A stretch of DNA of 64,000 bases from Streptomonospora nanhaiensis. GTDB taxonomy: Bacteria; Actinomycetota; Actinomycetes; Streptosporangiales; Streptosporangiaceae. The notes under the pieces were generated by a model. That model was not told where the DNA came from. It did no database searches and saw only the letters and a program-made list of their open reading frames with translations. Position numbers and translations under genes: made by a program. Within the stretch, counting starts at the first letter, position 1; every line of letters begins with the position of its first letter. This document shows, one piece after another, positions 51,613 through 60,721 of the stretch. The stretch is taken from NCBI RefSeq assembly GCF_026642255.1, contig NZ_CP113264.1, positions 2,356,001 through 2,420,000 of the forward strand, read 5' to 3'.

Positions 51613-52566
51613 TCAGCGCTCCTGACGCGCCGTCGCGTCGTCGAGGGCGTCGCGGATCTCGGGCGGCAGTTCCACGCCCTCCACCCCCAGGACCTCCTCC
51701 AGCTGGGCGAGGGTCCGCGGACCGGTGACGGCGGCGGCCACGCCCTCCTGGTCGCGGGCCCAGCTCAGCGCGACCGCCAGCGGCGGCACGCCCAGGCCCT
51801 CGGCGGCCGTGCACACCGACTCCACGACGCGGCGGCTGCGGTCGTCCAGGTACGGCTCCACGTACGGGGCCATGTGCGGGAAGGCCGCCCGCGAGTCCGG
51901 CGGCGTCCCGTTGCGGTACTTGGCGCTGAGCACCCCGCGGCCCAGCGGCGCCCACGCGATCACGTGGGCGCCCGCGGCCGCGGCGGCGGGCCGCAGTCCC
52001 CGGTCGGCGCCCCGGTTGAGCAGGGAGTACTCGGTGCCCACGCTCACCAGCGGGACACGGTCGGGCTGCGCCCTCTGCCAGGTGGCCAGGGTGGCGAACT
52101 GCCAGGCCTCCAGGTTGCCCGCGCCCACGTAGCGCGCCTTGCCCGCCGCGACCGCGGCCTCCATCGCGGCCAGCGACTCCTCCGGCGGGGTGGCCGGGTC
52201 GAACACGTGGAGCTGCCACAGGTCGACGTAGTCCGTCTGCAACCGCCGCAGCGAGGCGTCCAGGGACGCCAGCAGGTGCCGCCTGGAGGCGTCCACCGGC
52301 CGGTAGCCCTCGGGGGTGTGGCCGGTCTTGGTGGCCACCACCACGTCGTCCCGGCGCACGGCCGCGCGCAGCAGCCGCCCCAGGATCCGCTCGCTCTGCC
52401 CGCCCGTGTAGATGTCGGCGGTGTCCACGAGCGTGCCGCCCGCGTCCACGAACGCGGTGAGCTGCTGCCCGGCCTCCTCCTCGGAGGTGTCCTTTCCCCA
52501 GGTCATCGTCCCGAGGGCGGTACGAGACACCCAGAGCCCTGATCTGCCCACCTGTCGCTGTTCCAT
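51613..52566 (-). CDS. Aldo/keto reductase
   Basis: A 317-residue NADPH-dependent reductase of the AKR superfamily. The catalytic tetrad is visible: Asp and Tyr in DTADIYTGGQSE, Lys in VVVATKTG, His in WQLHVFD. The TIM-barrel segments GTEYSLLNRGADRGL and IAWAPLGRGVLSAKYR precede the cofactor-binding end. It probably reduces an aldehyde or ketone of unknown identity. I start at ATG 52566. TACTCT lies about 7 nt before it and no ribosome site is present, fitting a leaderless transcript; longer in-frame starts add residues without support. It converges with the fusion gene across a short spacer. Confidence 0.9.
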   Translation of the reverse strand: MEQRQVGRSGLWVSRTALGTMTWGKDTSEEEAGQQLTAFVDAGGTLVDTADIYTGGQSERILGRLLRAAVRRDDVVVATKTGHTPEGYRPVDASRRHLLASLDASLRRLQTDYVDLWQLHVFDPATPPEESLAAMEAAVAAGKARYVGAGNLEAWQFATLATWQRAQPDRVPLVSVGTEYSLLNRGADRGLRPAAAAAGAHVIAWAPLGRGVLSAKYRNGTPPDSRAAFPHMAPYVEPYLDDRSRRVVESVCTAAEGLGVPPLAVALSWARDQEGVAAAVTGPRTLAQLEEVLGVEGVELPPEIRDALDDATARQER

Positions 52567-52811
52567 GCGGCGGAGAGTACCCTGTTCACCCGGAGTCGGC
52601 CCCGAGTACACCCTCGCCGCGTAGTCTCGGCGCAGCCCGGACCGGGGACGTTCGCCACGATCGCGGCTCGAACACGGCGGGGACCGAACCCTCTCCGTCC
52701 CCCGGGTGGCACACAGCCCGCCCCTCCGCGTACGCGCGCCCCGGCCGGGCCGTTCCCCAGCAGTGCTCCGGCGCCCCCTGGCACCGGACTATCCAGAAAG
52801 TCCGAAACCGC

Positions 52812-53651
52812 GTGTCCATCTTCGAGGCGGTCGTTCTCGGCCTCATCCAAGGACTCACCGAGTTCCTGCCTGTCTCCTCCAGCGCCCACCTGCGGGTGTT
52901 CGCGGCCTTCTTCAACTGGCCCGACCCGGGTGCGGCCTTCACCGCCGTCAGCCAGATCGGCACCGAACTGGCCGTGGTCGTCTACTTCCGCCGACGCATC
53001 TGGGCGGTCATCACCACCTGGTGCCGGTCCCTGGTCGACCGCGACCTGCGCGGTGACGTCAACGCCCGCATGGGCTGGTACGTCATCATCGCCAGCATCC
53101 CCATCGGGGTGCTGGGCCTCCTCCTGGAGGAGCAGATCGACGGCGTGTTCCGCGACCTGCGGCTGATCGCGCTCTCCCTCATCGTCTTCGGCGTCATCCT
53201 CGGCGCCGTCGACCACTACGCCCGCCGCCAGAACGAGCTGGAGGACCTCACCCTCGGCCGGGGCCTGGTCTTCGGCATGTTCCAGTGCCTGGCGCTCGTG
53301 CCGGGCGTCTCCCGCTCCGGCGCGACCATCACCGGCGGGCGCCTGCTGGGCTTCACCCGGCCGGCGGCGGCGGAGTTCGCGTTCCTGATCGCGATGCCCG
53401 CCGTGTTCGCCTCCGGCCTCTACAAGATGCTGGACATCGGCGGCAACGAGTACGCGGGCTGGGGCGCCACCCTCGTCGGCACCCTGGTCGCGTTCGTGGT
53501 CGGCTACGTGGTCATCGCGTGGCTGATGAGGTTCATCTCCACCCACAGCTTCATGCCGTTCGTCATCTACCGGATCGCCCTGGGCGTCGTCATCCTCGCC
53601 CTGGTCCTCTTCGGCGTGCTCGCCCCGGAGGGCGGAGCCGGGGTCGGCTGA
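52812..53651 (+). CDS. uppP: Undecaprenyl-diphosphate phosphatase
   Basis: A 279-residue membrane enzyme that dephosphorylates undecaprenyl diphosphate, so the lipid carrier can be reused for peptidoglycan and other polymers. The family motifs are present: GLIQGLTEFLPVSSSAH at about 10-26 with the catalytic Glu, and PGVSRSGATI at about 162-171 with the catalytic Arg. Eight hydrophobic helices are expected. GTG 52812 gives the usual N-terminus. It opens a syntenic group conserved in actinomycetes (uppP, histidine phosphatase, DUF3090, SCO1664). Loss or excess affects bacitracin resistance. Confidence 0.94.
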   Translation: MSIFEAVVLGLIQGLTEFLPVSSSAHLRVFAAFFNWPDPGAAFTAVSQIGTELAVVVYFRRRIWAVITTWCRSLVDRDLRGDVNARMGWYVIIASIPIGVLGLLLEEQIDGVFRDLRLIALSLIVFGVILGAVDHYARRQNELEDLTLGRGLVFGMFQCLALVPGVSRSGATITGGRLLGFTRPAAAEFAFLIAMPAVFASGLYKMLDIGGNEYAGWGATLVGTLVAFVVGYVVIAWLMRFISTHSFMPFVIYRIALGVVILALVLFGVLAPEGGAGVG

Positions 53652-53750
53652 CCGGCTTCCCCGAGCGGTCCGGGGGCGCGGCCCGCCCAATCGGCGGGCG
53701 CGCCCCCGGACTCCGGCCCGGCGGCCCCGACCGGGCCTACCCTGGTGCCC

Positions 53751-54542
53751 ATGGCGACACCAGCACCCCACGAGACCCCGACCGCGCCCGAGGCGGTCAC
53801 CCTCCTCCTCGTCCGGCACGGGATGACCGACGCCACAGGGCCCCGCCTGGCCGGGCGGGCCGCGGGGGTCCACCTCAACGACACGGGCCGCGCCCAGGCC
53901 GCCGACCTGGCCGCCCGCCTGGCCGGACTCCGCCCGGCGGCCCTGGTCTCCAGCCCGCTCGAACGCTGCCGGGAGACGGCCGGGGCCGTCGCCGAACGGC
54001 TCGGCGTCCCCGTCACCGAGGACGAGCGCTTCCTGGAGTGCGACTACGGCTCCTGGACCGGGCGCTCGCTGGCCGAGCTGTCCGGCGAACCCCTGTGGCG
54101 CGTCGTGCAGGACCACCCCAGCGCCGCCCGCTTCCCCGGCGGCGAGTCGCTCGCCGCCGCCTCGGCCCGCGCCGTCGGGGCCGTCCGCGACTGGAACACC
54201 CGCCTGCTGCTGCCCCCGGCGGGGGCGGCGGTACCGTCCCCCGCCGGGGACGGGGACGCACCGGCCGCGCCGCCCGTGTACGTGGTGTGCAGCCACGGCG
54301 ACATCATCAAGGCGATCGTCGCCGACGCACTCGGCATGCACCTGGACCTCTTCCAGCGCCTGCGCGTGGACCCCTGCTCGGTCACCTCCATCACCTACGC
54401 GCGCACCCGCCCGTTCCTCAACAAGCTCAACGACACGGGCGAGGGCCTGGCCGCCGGCCTGCCCACCCCGGCGGAGGCGGGCGGGGAAGCGGCCGTGGGC
54501 GGGGGAGCGGGGAGCCGGGCGCCGGCCCCGGGCACCGCCTGA
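53751..54542 (+). CDS. Histidine phosphatase family protein (MSMEG_4193 type)
   Basis: A 263-residue phosphoglycerate-mutase-like phosphatase. The catalytic His is in LLLVRHGMTDATG, the second conserved residues are in SSPLERCRETA and the acid is in FLECDYGSWTGRSL. SHGDIIKAIV holds the last His. The substrate is not known; actinobacterial members near uppP and DUF3090 genes form a conserved neighbourhood. ATG 53751 follows TACCCT by 7 nt, so the mRNA is probably leaderless. GTG 53745 is a poorer start. The C-terminal 30 residues are Gly/Ala-rich and disordered. Confidence 0.91.
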   Translation: MATPAPHETPTAPEAVTLLLVRHGMTDATGPRLAGRAAGVHLNDTGRAQAADLAARLAGLRPAALVSSPLERCRETAGAVAERLGVPVTEDERFLECDYGSWTGRSLAELSGEPLWRVVQDHPSAARFPGGESLAAASARAVGAVRDWNTRLLLPPAGAAVPSPAGDGDAPAAPPVYVVCSHGDIIKAIVADALGMHLDLFQRLRVDPCSVTSITYARTRPFLNKLNDTGEGLAAGLPTPAEAGGEAAVGGGAGSRAPAPGTA

Positions 54543-54560
54543 GGGGCCGGGGCGGGCGTG

Positions 54561-54590
54561 GGCGCCGGGACCCCGTCCGGACCCGGCGCC
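54561..54590 (+). terminator. Hairpin after the histidine phosphatase gene
   Basis: GGCGCCGGG and CCCGGCGCC form a 9-bp stem with a 12-nt loop, about 20 nt after the stop and 85 nt before the next start. Confidence 0.5.
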
Positions 54591-54675
54591 GGGCCGCCCC
54601 GCCCGGCCCTGACGCTCCACCAGCGGATCCGGGGGGTTTGGCGCGGGGCCCGCGCTATCCCTTAAGGTTCTTTCC

Positions 54676-55257
54676 ATGCCCGTCTTTCAGTTCAACCCGC
54701 CGGAGCGGTTCGTCGCAGGAACCGTGGGCCAGCCGGGAGACCGCACCTTCTTCCTCCAAGCGGTGGGAGAGGGGCGCATCACCAGCGTCGTGCTGGAGAA
54801 GGCGCAGGTCGAGGCGCTCGCCACCCGTATCGAGGAACTGCTGGAAGAAGTGAACCGGCGCTTCGGCTCCCCGCCGGACGACGTCGCCTCGCCCGAGGAC
54901 GACGGCCCCCTCGAGCAGCCCATCGAGCAGGACTTCCGCGTGGGCACCCTCGCCCTGGCCTGGGACGCCGAGGCGGCCCGCGTCATCATCGAGGCGCAGG
55001 AGGTCGACGAGACCGCCGGCGAGGACCTGGTCGAGGACGACGAGGAGGAGCTGGAGGTCTTCGCCGAGGAGGCCCCCGCCCACCGCGACGTCCTGCGCGT
55101 CTACCTCACGCCCGGCGCCGCCCGCGCGTTCGCCGGACGCGCGATGAAGGTCGTCGCCGCCGGCCGCCCGGACTGCCCGCTGTGCGGGCGCCCGCTCGAC
55201 CCCAACGGCCACATCTGCGCGCGCCAGAACGGCTACCGCCCGGACCGCCTCGTCTGA
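54676..55257 (+). CDS. DUF3090 family protein
   Basis: A 193-residue protein of the actinobacterial DUF3090 family. The N-terminal half (FQFNPPERFVAGTVGQPGDRTFFLQAVGEGRITSVVLEKAQVEALATRIEELL) and the acidic middle (VDETAGEDLVEDDEEELEVF) lead to a helix AARAFAGRAMKVVAAGR and a C-terminal zinc-ribbon-like CPLCGRPLDPNGHIC. Function is not proven. The constant company of a phosphatase and SCO1664-type gene hints at one pathway. A TATCCCT lies about 20 nt before the ATG. Confidence 0.92.
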   Translation: MPVFQFNPPERFVAGTVGQPGDRTFFLQAVGEGRITSVVLEKAQVEALATRIEELLEEVNRRFGSPPDDVASPEDDGPLEQPIEQDFRVGTLALAWDAEAARVIIEAQEVDETAGEDLVEDDEEELEVFAEEAPAHRDVLRVYLTPGAARAFAGRAMKVVAAGRPDCPLCGRPLDPNGHICARQNGYRPDRLV

Positions 55258-55321
55258 CCTCGCCGTCGACGACGCCGCCGGCGGTCCCGACACGCTCACT
55301 CCCGACCCCCGGAGGGCCGCC

Positions 55322-56074
55322 ATGAGGGACACCGCCGACGCCTTCGACGGCCTCAGCCCCTCCGTGGGGCTCGAACTCCTCCTCCACGGGGAGATCACCG
55401 TGGAGGGGCGCCTGACCGCCGCGTCCAACGCCACCCTGTACTGCACGGTCTCCGACGGCGTCCGCTCGGCGGCGTGCGTGTACAAGCCGGTGGCGGGGGA
55501 GCGGCCACTGTGGGACTTCCCCGACGGGACGCTGGCCGGCCGCGAGGTCTCCGCCTACGCCGTCTCCGAGGCTCTGGGCTGGGCGGTCGTGCCGCCCACG
55601 GTCCACCGCGAGGGCCCCTTCGGCGAGGGCATGGTGCAGCTGTGGGTGCACGGCGACACGACGGTGGACCTGGTCGCCCTGTCGAGGGAGACCGACAACA
55701 CCGGCCTGCGCCGCATGGCGGTGTTCGACGCGGTCGTCAACAACTCCGACCGCAAGATCGGCCACCTGCTGCCCACCCCCGGGGGGCACCTGTACGGCTG
55801 CGACCACGGCGTCACCTTCGCCGAGGACTACAAGCTGCGCACGGTGCTGTGGCAGTGGCAGGGGCAGCCCCTGCCCGAGGACGTCGTGGAGCGGCTGGGG
55901 GCGGTGGGGGCCCAGCTCGAGGACTCCGGCAGCGCCCTGTCCGCGACCCTGCGCCGCCACCTGACCGGCCCGGAGGCCTACGCGGTCCGCAGCCGGGTGG
56001 AGCTGCTCGTGCGCCACGGCATCCACCCCTACCCCGCCCCGGACTGGCCGGCCGTCCCCTGGCCCCCGGTCTGA
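55322..56074 (+). CDS. SCO1664 family protein
   Basis: A 250-residue protein with a fold-pattern of phosphatidylinositol-kinase-like or HipA-like proteins: [27 protein letters not shown] at the start, [33 protein letters not shown] (nucleotide-loop-like Lys) and the catalytic-loop-like [32 protein letters not shown], in which NNSDRK and the Asp of CDHG correspond to kinase HxD/DFG positions. A kinase activity is plausible but unproven. It follows DUF3090 with a 64-nt gap and is probably cotranscribed. The start ATG has GGAGG about 7 nt upstream. Confidence 0.9.
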   Translation: MRDTADAFDGLSPSVGLELLLHGEITVEGRLTAASNATLYCTVSDGVRSAACVYKPVAGERPLWDFPDGTLAGREVSAYAVSEALGWAVVPPTVHREGPFGEGMVQLWVHGDTTVDLVALSRETDNTGLRRMAVFDAVVNNSDRKIGHLLPTPGGHLYGCDHGVTFAEDYKLRTVLWQWQGQPLPEDVVERLGAVGAQLEDSGSALSATLRRHLTGPEAYAVRSRVELLVRHGIHPYPAPDWPAVPWPPV

Positions 56075-56279
56075 CCGCGGCCCGCGCGGCGCCCCCGCCC
56101 GCGCCCCTCCCCGGCACGCCGGTCTCCGGCGCGATGATCCGGACGCGGGGGCGGGCGGCCCTGGGTGTCGGAAGCGTGGACGAGCGGTGTTCTCCCGCGC
56201 CCCGTCCCGGACGGGCGGGTGTGAGTCGTGTCCACTACCGGGGGGTAGGAATGGTGCACTACCGACCACGGCATGCACA

Positions 56280-57080
56280 ATGGTGCACGTGAGCAACGAG
56301 TGGAACTACCTTTTCGACATGGACGGCGTCCTCGTACGCGAGGAACACCTGATCCCCGGCGCCGACACGCTGATCGCGGAGCTGCGCGAACACGGGACCC
56401 CGTTCATGGTGTTGACCAACAACTCCATGTACACCCCGCGTGATCTGCGCGCGCGTTTGCTCAACACGGGCCTGGACATCCCGGAGGAGTCCATCTGGAC
56501 GTCGGCGCTGGCGACGGCGCAGTTCCTCCAGACCCAGCGCCCCGGAGGCTCCGCCTACGTCGTCGGCGAGTCGGGGCTGACCACCGCCCTGCACAACGTC
56601 GGCTACGTGATGACCGAGCGCAACCCCGACTACGTGGTCCTGGGCGAGACGCGCACCTACAGCTTCGAGGCCATCACCCGTGCGATCCGCCTGGTCCGCG
56701 GCGGGGCCAGGTTCATCGCCACCAACCCCGACGAGACCGGTCCGAGCGCCGAGGGCCCGCTGCCCGCCACGGGCGCGGTCGCCGCGCTGATCGAGAAGGC
56801 GACGGGGCGGCGCCCCTACTTCATCGGCAAGCCCAACCCCCTGATGATGCGGTCGGCGCTGCGCCGGATCGGCGCCCACTCCGAGAACACGCTGATGGTC
56901 GGCGACCGGATGGACACCGACGTGCTCAGCGGCCTGGAGGCGGGCCTGCAGACCGTCCTGGTGCTGACGGGCATCTCCGGCCGGGACACGGCCGAGCAGT
57001 TCCCCTACCGCCCCACACGGGTGCTCGAGTCGGTGAAGGAGCTCGTCGGCCACACGCAGGACCCCTTCAACCGCGGCTAG
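56280..57080 (+). CDS. HAD-IIA family hydrolase (NagD-like phosphatase)
   Basis: A 266-residue phosphatase of the haloacid-dehalogenase superfamily with the IIA cap. Motif I is LFDMDGVLV with the nucleophilic Asp, motif [11 protein letters not shown], motif [13 protein letters not shown] and [17 protein letters not shown]. Such enzymes remove phosphate from nucleotides, sugars or phosphoglycolate. The start is uncertain: ATG 56280, GTG 56283 and GTG 56289 are all possible and no ribosome site is present. The 9-mer ATGGTGCAC occurs twice, at 56251 and 56280. Confidence 0.9.
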   Translation: MVHVSNEWNYLFDMDGVLVREEHLIPGADTLIAELREHGTPFMVLTNNSMYTPRDLRARLLNTGLDIPEESIWTSALATAQFLQTQRPGGSAYVVGESGLTTALHNVGYVMTERNPDYVVLGETRTYSFEAITRAIRLVRGGARFIATNPDETGPSAEGPLPATGAVAALIEKATGRRPYFIGKPNPLMMRSALRRIGAHSENTLMVGDRMDTDVLSGLEAGLQTVLVLTGISGRDTAEQFPYRPTRVLESVKELVGHTQDPFNRG

Positions 57081-57260
57081 GGGCCGACCGGAACCGCCGC
57101 CCGTGCGGCGTGAGGGCCCCGGCCCGGATGACCTCGTACGTGCGGCCGACGCCGAACCCCGCCGCGGGTACGAGACCACGGGGCGGGGCCGCCGACCCCT
57201 TCGGCCGCGGCCGGGGGGCACGGCCGCCCGTCCCGAGGGGCGGACCCCCGCACACGACGA

Positions 57261-57293
57261 CGGGGGCGGCGGACGCATCGTCCACCGCCCCCG
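57261..57293 (-). terminator. Hairpin terminator of rbpA
   Basis: CGGGGGCGG and CCGCCCCCG form a 9-bp stem with an additional GGAC...GTCC pairing in the loop, 16 nt after the rbpA stop. Confidence 0.65.
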
Positions 57294-57308
57294 TGTGTCG
57301 CGGGGTGG

Positions 57309-57692
57309 TCAGGCGCTCTGCCGCTGCTTGGCGAGCTCCTCCACCTTGGCCGCCTCCTCGCGGCGGCGGGCGCGCAGGAGGGCCAGGCGTTCGGCGAGGA
57401 CCTCTTCGAGGTCCTCCATGCTCCGGCGCTCCAGCAGCATGTCCCAGTGCGTGCGCACCGGCTTGGTGTTCTTGGGCTCTTCGCCGTTGCCGTCCCGTCG
57501 GAGGGCGCGGTCGCCGCAGAAGCGGCACTCCCATTCGACGGGGATCTCGGCCTCGGTCGCGAACGTGACCGAGAAGCGGTGGCCCCGGGTGCAGTCGTAG
57601 GTGACTTCCTGCCGCGGAGCCAGGTCGGTGTTGCGGTCGTTCTCGTAGCTCGTCGCCCCGAGCCGGGTGCCGCGAAGTGCTCGCTCGGCCAT
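57309..57692 (-). CDS. rbpA: RNA polymerase-binding protein RbpA
   Basis: A 127-residue actinobacterial transcription factor that binds RNA polymerase and the principal sigma factor and stabilises the open complex. The N-terminal tail (MAERALRGTRLGATSYENDR), the core with zinc-ribbon cysteines (YDCTRGHRF and WECRFCG), the basic linker and the sigma-interacting end (TKPVRTHWDMLLERRSMEDLEEVLAERLALLR) are all present. ATG 57692 has GGAGG 10 nt upstream. A SigR-type promoter lies about 40 nt before it, as expected because rbpA belongs to the SigR disulfide-stress regulon in Streptomyces. Confidence 0.95.
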   Translation of the reverse strand: MAERALRGTRLGATSYENDRNTDLAPRQEVTYDCTRGHRFSVTFATEAEIPVEWECRFCGDRALRRDGNGEEPKNTKPVRTHWDMLLERRSMEDLEEVLAERLALLRARRREEAAKVEELAKQRQSA

Positions 57693-57734
57693 CGTGTGGG
57701 TGCCTCCAGGCGCTTGTGCGGTCTCGCGGGGTGT

Positions 57735-57761
57735 AACACGTCGTTCCACGTCAAGATTCCC
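57735..57761 (-). promoter_or_regulatory. SigR-type promoter of rbpA
   Basis: On the minus strand GGGAAT (57756-57761), exactly 18 bp, then GTT (57735-57737) matches the SigR consensus GGGAAT-N18-GTT. The expected start is near 57728, giving a leader of about 36 nt. Confidence 0.75.
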
Positions 57762-58590
57762 CGCTGACCTGAGGTCGAATCACCCCGGGAGCTCTCGGGG
57801 CCACTCGTCCTCGGAAACTTCGTCCGGCGCGCAGAGTCTGGCACATGTGACCTGCGGCACTCCAGGGTGCCCTTTTCGGGTGTGTCTCTATTCCGCGCGT
57901 CCTTGGAAGAAAAACATCCCGTACACCCCCTTTGTTCCATCGGTCGGCGCGTCGCGGTTCACGTGCCGGTCGCGGGCGCCGCGTGTCCGACGGTGCGGGC
58001 CGGGTGCTCCCGCGCCGCGGGGTGGGGCGGTCCGACCGGCCGCCGTCCGCTCGGAGGCCGGTTCGGCCCCCCGGCGGAACGGCGCGCACATGCGCTCCGT
58101 GTCCGTCAGGTCGCCGCCGTTCCCGGGGTGCGGTCGCCCGTGCGGGGAGAGGCGCGCCGCGGACGCGCGGTTCGGCGGGGCGGCCGCCCGGCTGTTCCGC
58201 GACCCCGTGGGCGCGCTAGTCACATCTGCCACATCTGTAACACGGGGCGCTTGTGCATGCTGTCGTGGCTGTTCACGATATGTGCGCCCGGATTGTCCGG
58301 ACAATGGCGTTTGCTCATTTTCCGAGGGGTTGCGAAAGTGCCTATCACGTTGGGGAAGTCCTCTGCCCGGCGGGATGCGGGCGCCTGTGCCGTGTCCCCC
58401 ATTGATTCTTCATTGTCCTGGCATGGTCGCTTCCATCGTCTGATGGTATGTTGACTCGCTGTGCGCCGAAAAGCGCTGGTTGAGACAATTACGTCCTTCC
58501 TTTCGGTGGACTCCCGTATGCGGAAAACGATCTTTCCGCGTGCCCTCGTGCACTGCCCGCAAGTGAAGACGCCGCCGGACGTGGAGCCCG
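57762..58590 (+). other. 829-bp intergenic region upstream of the conservon
   Basis: No gene can be supported. The left part is GC-rich. From about 58220 the sequence is AT-richer and holds regulatory-looking features: CACATCTG twice with a 9-bp period (58221-58228, 58230-58237), a perfect 14-bp palindrome ATTGTCCGGACAAT (58292-58305) and further upstream region of the kinase gene. A 38-codon GTG ORF near 58339-58455 has a weak ribosome site and no recognisable features. Confidence 0.45.
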
Positions 58591-59961
58591 ATGACTGCCT
58601 GGAAGACCCCCCTCCCCCCGGGAGGCGCGCCGCAGGGGACGCGCGCCCCGCGCCGGCTCCTCCTGCTCCCGCTGGCCGCCCTGCCCTTCTGGGGCTGGAC
58701 CCTGTGGGCCGTCCCCGGACTCCGGGAACTCCCGGCCGCCGCGGCGTCCGCCGCGCCCCTCCTGCTGCTCGTGGCCCTCGCCCTGCTCCTGGACCGCCGC
58801 GACCGCCGGGTCCGCGAGCTCGGCGCCGAGCTCGCCGGCCTGCGCACCGACACCGCCGCGCTCGCCGACGAGCACCTGCCCCGGCTGGTCGAGCGCCTGC
58901 GCGCCGGGGACTCCGCCGAGACCGCCCTGCACCGGCTGCCCCGGATCGACGACCCCGGAGCGCACGCCGCGCTGAAGGCGGTCGCCGCGGAGATCGCCGC
59001 CGCCGAACGCCGCAGGTCGGCCGCCATGGTCGCCTGCGCCACCGCGGCCGGGCGGGTCCAGGCGCTCACCACCACGATGCTCGCCGACCTGCGCCGGATG
59101 CAGGAGCGCCACGGCGACGGCTCCGGCGACGACGTCCTCGGCGACCTCATGCACCTGGACCACAGCACCGCCCAGGCGGGACGCATCGCCGACAGCATCG
59201 CCGTCCTGACCGGGGCGCGCTCCGGCCGCCGCTGGGGCCGCGCCATCGCGATGGAGAGCGTCGTCCGCGGAGCCATGGGGCGGATCGGCGCCTACCGGCG
59301 CGTCCGCGTCCACAACGTGTCCGAGCAGGCCGTCGCCGGGTTCGCCGCCGAGGGCGTCATCCACGCCCTCGCCGAGGTCCTCGACAACGCGGCCAAGTTC
59401 TCGCCGCCCACCGCCGAGGTCCACGTGCACGTGGAGGAGGTGCAGGCCGGGATCGCCGTCATGGTCGAGGACGGCGGGCTGGTCATGGGGGAGGAGGCCC
59501 TGCGCCGGGCCCGCAGCGCGGTCGAGAACCGCCTCGACCTCTCCGCCATCTCCGGCACGCGACTGGGGCTGTCGGTCGTGGGCCGGATCGCCCACCGGTA
59601 CGGCCTGTCGGTCTCCTTCCGCCCCTCCTCGCGCGGCGGCACCGCGGTCGTCCTGCTCCTGCCCCGCAAACTCGTCAAACCGCTGCCCGAGCCCCCGGTC
59701 CGACCGGAGCCCGAGGAGGCCCCCTCCACCCCGGTCCGCCCGGGGACCGCGGACACCGGGACCGGACCGCTCCCCGCCGCGGCGCCGGCCGCCGCGGACG
59801 GCGGGCTGCCCCAGCGCCGCCGCGGGCAGACCCTCGCGGCGGCCGAGAGCGCCGGGCCCCGACCCCGTACGACACGTCCCGCCACCGCGGCCCAGGGGTT
59901 CGGCGCGTTCCGCTCCGCTGTGCGCGGCCAGGACCCGACCGGATCACCGAAGGACGCATGA
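58591..59961 (+). CDS. Conservon sensor-kinase-like ATPase (CvnA type)
   Basis: A 456-residue first gene of a conservon, the membrane-associated GTPase-like systems of actinomycetes. Two N-terminal hydrophobic segments (about 22-42 and 48-68) are followed by a helical region. The HATPase domain has ALAEVLDNAAKFSPPTAEVHVHVEEV (N box), VEDGGLVMG (G1-like) and SGTRLGLSVVGRIAHRYG (G2). The phosphorylation helix near LMHLDHSTAQAGRIADSI has a histidine but not the standard H-box, so kinase activity is uncertain. The Pro-rich tail (about 370-456) is disordered. The stop overlaps the roadblock gene start. The likely role is reception of a signal that sets the GTPase state. Confidence 0.88.
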   Translation: MTAWKTPLPPGGAPQGTRAPRRLLLLPLAALPFWGWTLWAVPGLRELPAAAASAAPLLLLVALALLLDRRDRRVRELGAELAGLRTDTAALADEHLPRLVERLRAGDSAETALHRLPRIDDPGAHAALKAVAAEIAAAERRRSAAMVACATAAGRVQALTTTMLADLRRMQERHGDGSGDDVLGDLMHLDHSTAQAGRIADSIAVLTGARSGRRWGRAIAMESVVRGAMGRIGAYRRVRVHNVSEQAVAGFAAEGVIHALAEVLDNAAKFSPPTAEVHVHVEEVQAGIAVMVEDGGLVMGEEALRRARSAVENRLDLSAISGTRLGLSVVGRIAHRYGLSVSFRPSSRGGTAVVLLLPRKLVKPLPEPPVRPEPEEAPSTPVRPGTADTGTGPLPAAAPAAADGGLPQRRRGQTLAAAESAGPRPRTTRPATAAQGFGAFRSAVRGQDPTGSPKDA

Positions 59962-60365
59962 TGGACCTCGACACGTTGACCTGGCTTCTCGAAGGCCTCC
60001 TCGAACGCACGCCCGGCACCCGCCACGCGCTCGTCCTGTCACGCGACGGGCTCAAGCTGTGCCACAGCGCGGGCCTGCGCGCCGACAGCGCCGACCACCT
60101 CGCGGCCATCGCCGCCGGGGTGCAGAGCCTGGCGCACAGCGCGTCGGTGGAGTTCGGCGACGGAGGGGGCGGCGTCCGCCAGGCCATGGCCGAGTTCTAC
60201 GGCGGGCTGCTGTTCATCGTCGAGGCGGGGCACGGGGCCCACCTCGCCGTCATCACGTCGGCGGAGGCCGAGCCCGGCCTGGTCGGGCACAACATGAACG
60301 AACTCGTCGAGCAGATGGGCGAGCACCTCACCACGCCGCCGCGCGCGGTCCCCGGACCGGCATGA
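59958..60365 (+). CDS. Roadblock/LC7 domain protein (CvnB type)
   Basis: A 135-residue roadblock/LC7 protein: LTWLLEGLLERTPGTRHALVLSRDGLKLCHSAGLRADSADHLAAIAAGVQSLA and LLFIVEAGHGAHLAVITSAEAEPGLVGHNMNELVEQMG. Roadblock proteins regulate small GTPases, here the conservon GTPase. The start overlaps the kinase stop (ATGA at 59958-59961), and ATG 59961 is an equally close alternative. The stop overlaps the DUF742 gene start. This order (A-B-C-D then P450) is the standard conservon. Confidence 0.93.
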   Translation: MMDLDTLTWLLEGLLERTPGTRHALVLSRDGLKLCHSAGLRADSADHLAAIAAGVQSLAHSASVEFGDGGGGVRQAMAEFYGGLLFIVEAGHGAHLAVITSAEAEPGLVGHNMNELVEQMGEHLTTPPRAVPGPA

Positions 60366-60721
60366 GCGGCGCCCACCGCCACGAGGGGCCCGACCGGCTC
60401 TACGTGATCACCTCCGGCCGGAGCGGGGGAGCCGACGAGTCGCTGGACGCGGTCACCCTCGTCGTGGCCGAGAGCGAGGCCGTGCCCGGCATGCAGTCCG
60501 AGCACGCCGAGATCCTGCGCCTGTGCCGGAACCCGACGGCGGTGGTGGAGGTGTCGGCGCACCTGCGCCTGCCCGTGGCGGTCGTGCGCATCCTGCTCAC
60601 CGACCTCCTGGACACCGGCAGGATCACCGCGCGCCACCCCCGGCCGGCCCCCTCGCCGGCCCAGCCCCTCGCCTCACCGGACGTCCTGGAGAAGGTCCTC
60701 GTTGCACTCCACAACCTCTGA
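60362..60721 (+). CDS. DUF742 protein (CvnC type)
   Basis: A 119-residue protein with the DUF742 winged-helix-like core: DRLYVITSGRSGGADESLDAVTLVV, then EHAEILRLCRNPTAVVEVSAHLRLPVAVVRILLTDLLDTGRITAR. The last part looks like a winged HTH, and some DUF742 proteins bind the GTPase or the kinase. The start ATG overlaps the roadblock stop, and the end overlaps the GTPase gene by 20 nt. Confidence 0.93.
   Translation: MSGAHRHEGPDRLYVITSGRSGGADESLDAVTLVVAESEAVPGMQSEHAEILRLCRNPTAVVEVSAHLRLPVAVVRILLTDLLDTGRITARHPRPAPSPAQPLASPDVLEKVLVALHNL

Noticed and set aside
57867..58454. Open frames of up to 195 codons between rbpA and the conservon
   Set aside because: No ribosome site, no domain, Arg/Gly/Ala-rich composition, and overlapping frames on both strands. 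The region is better explained as regulatory spacer.
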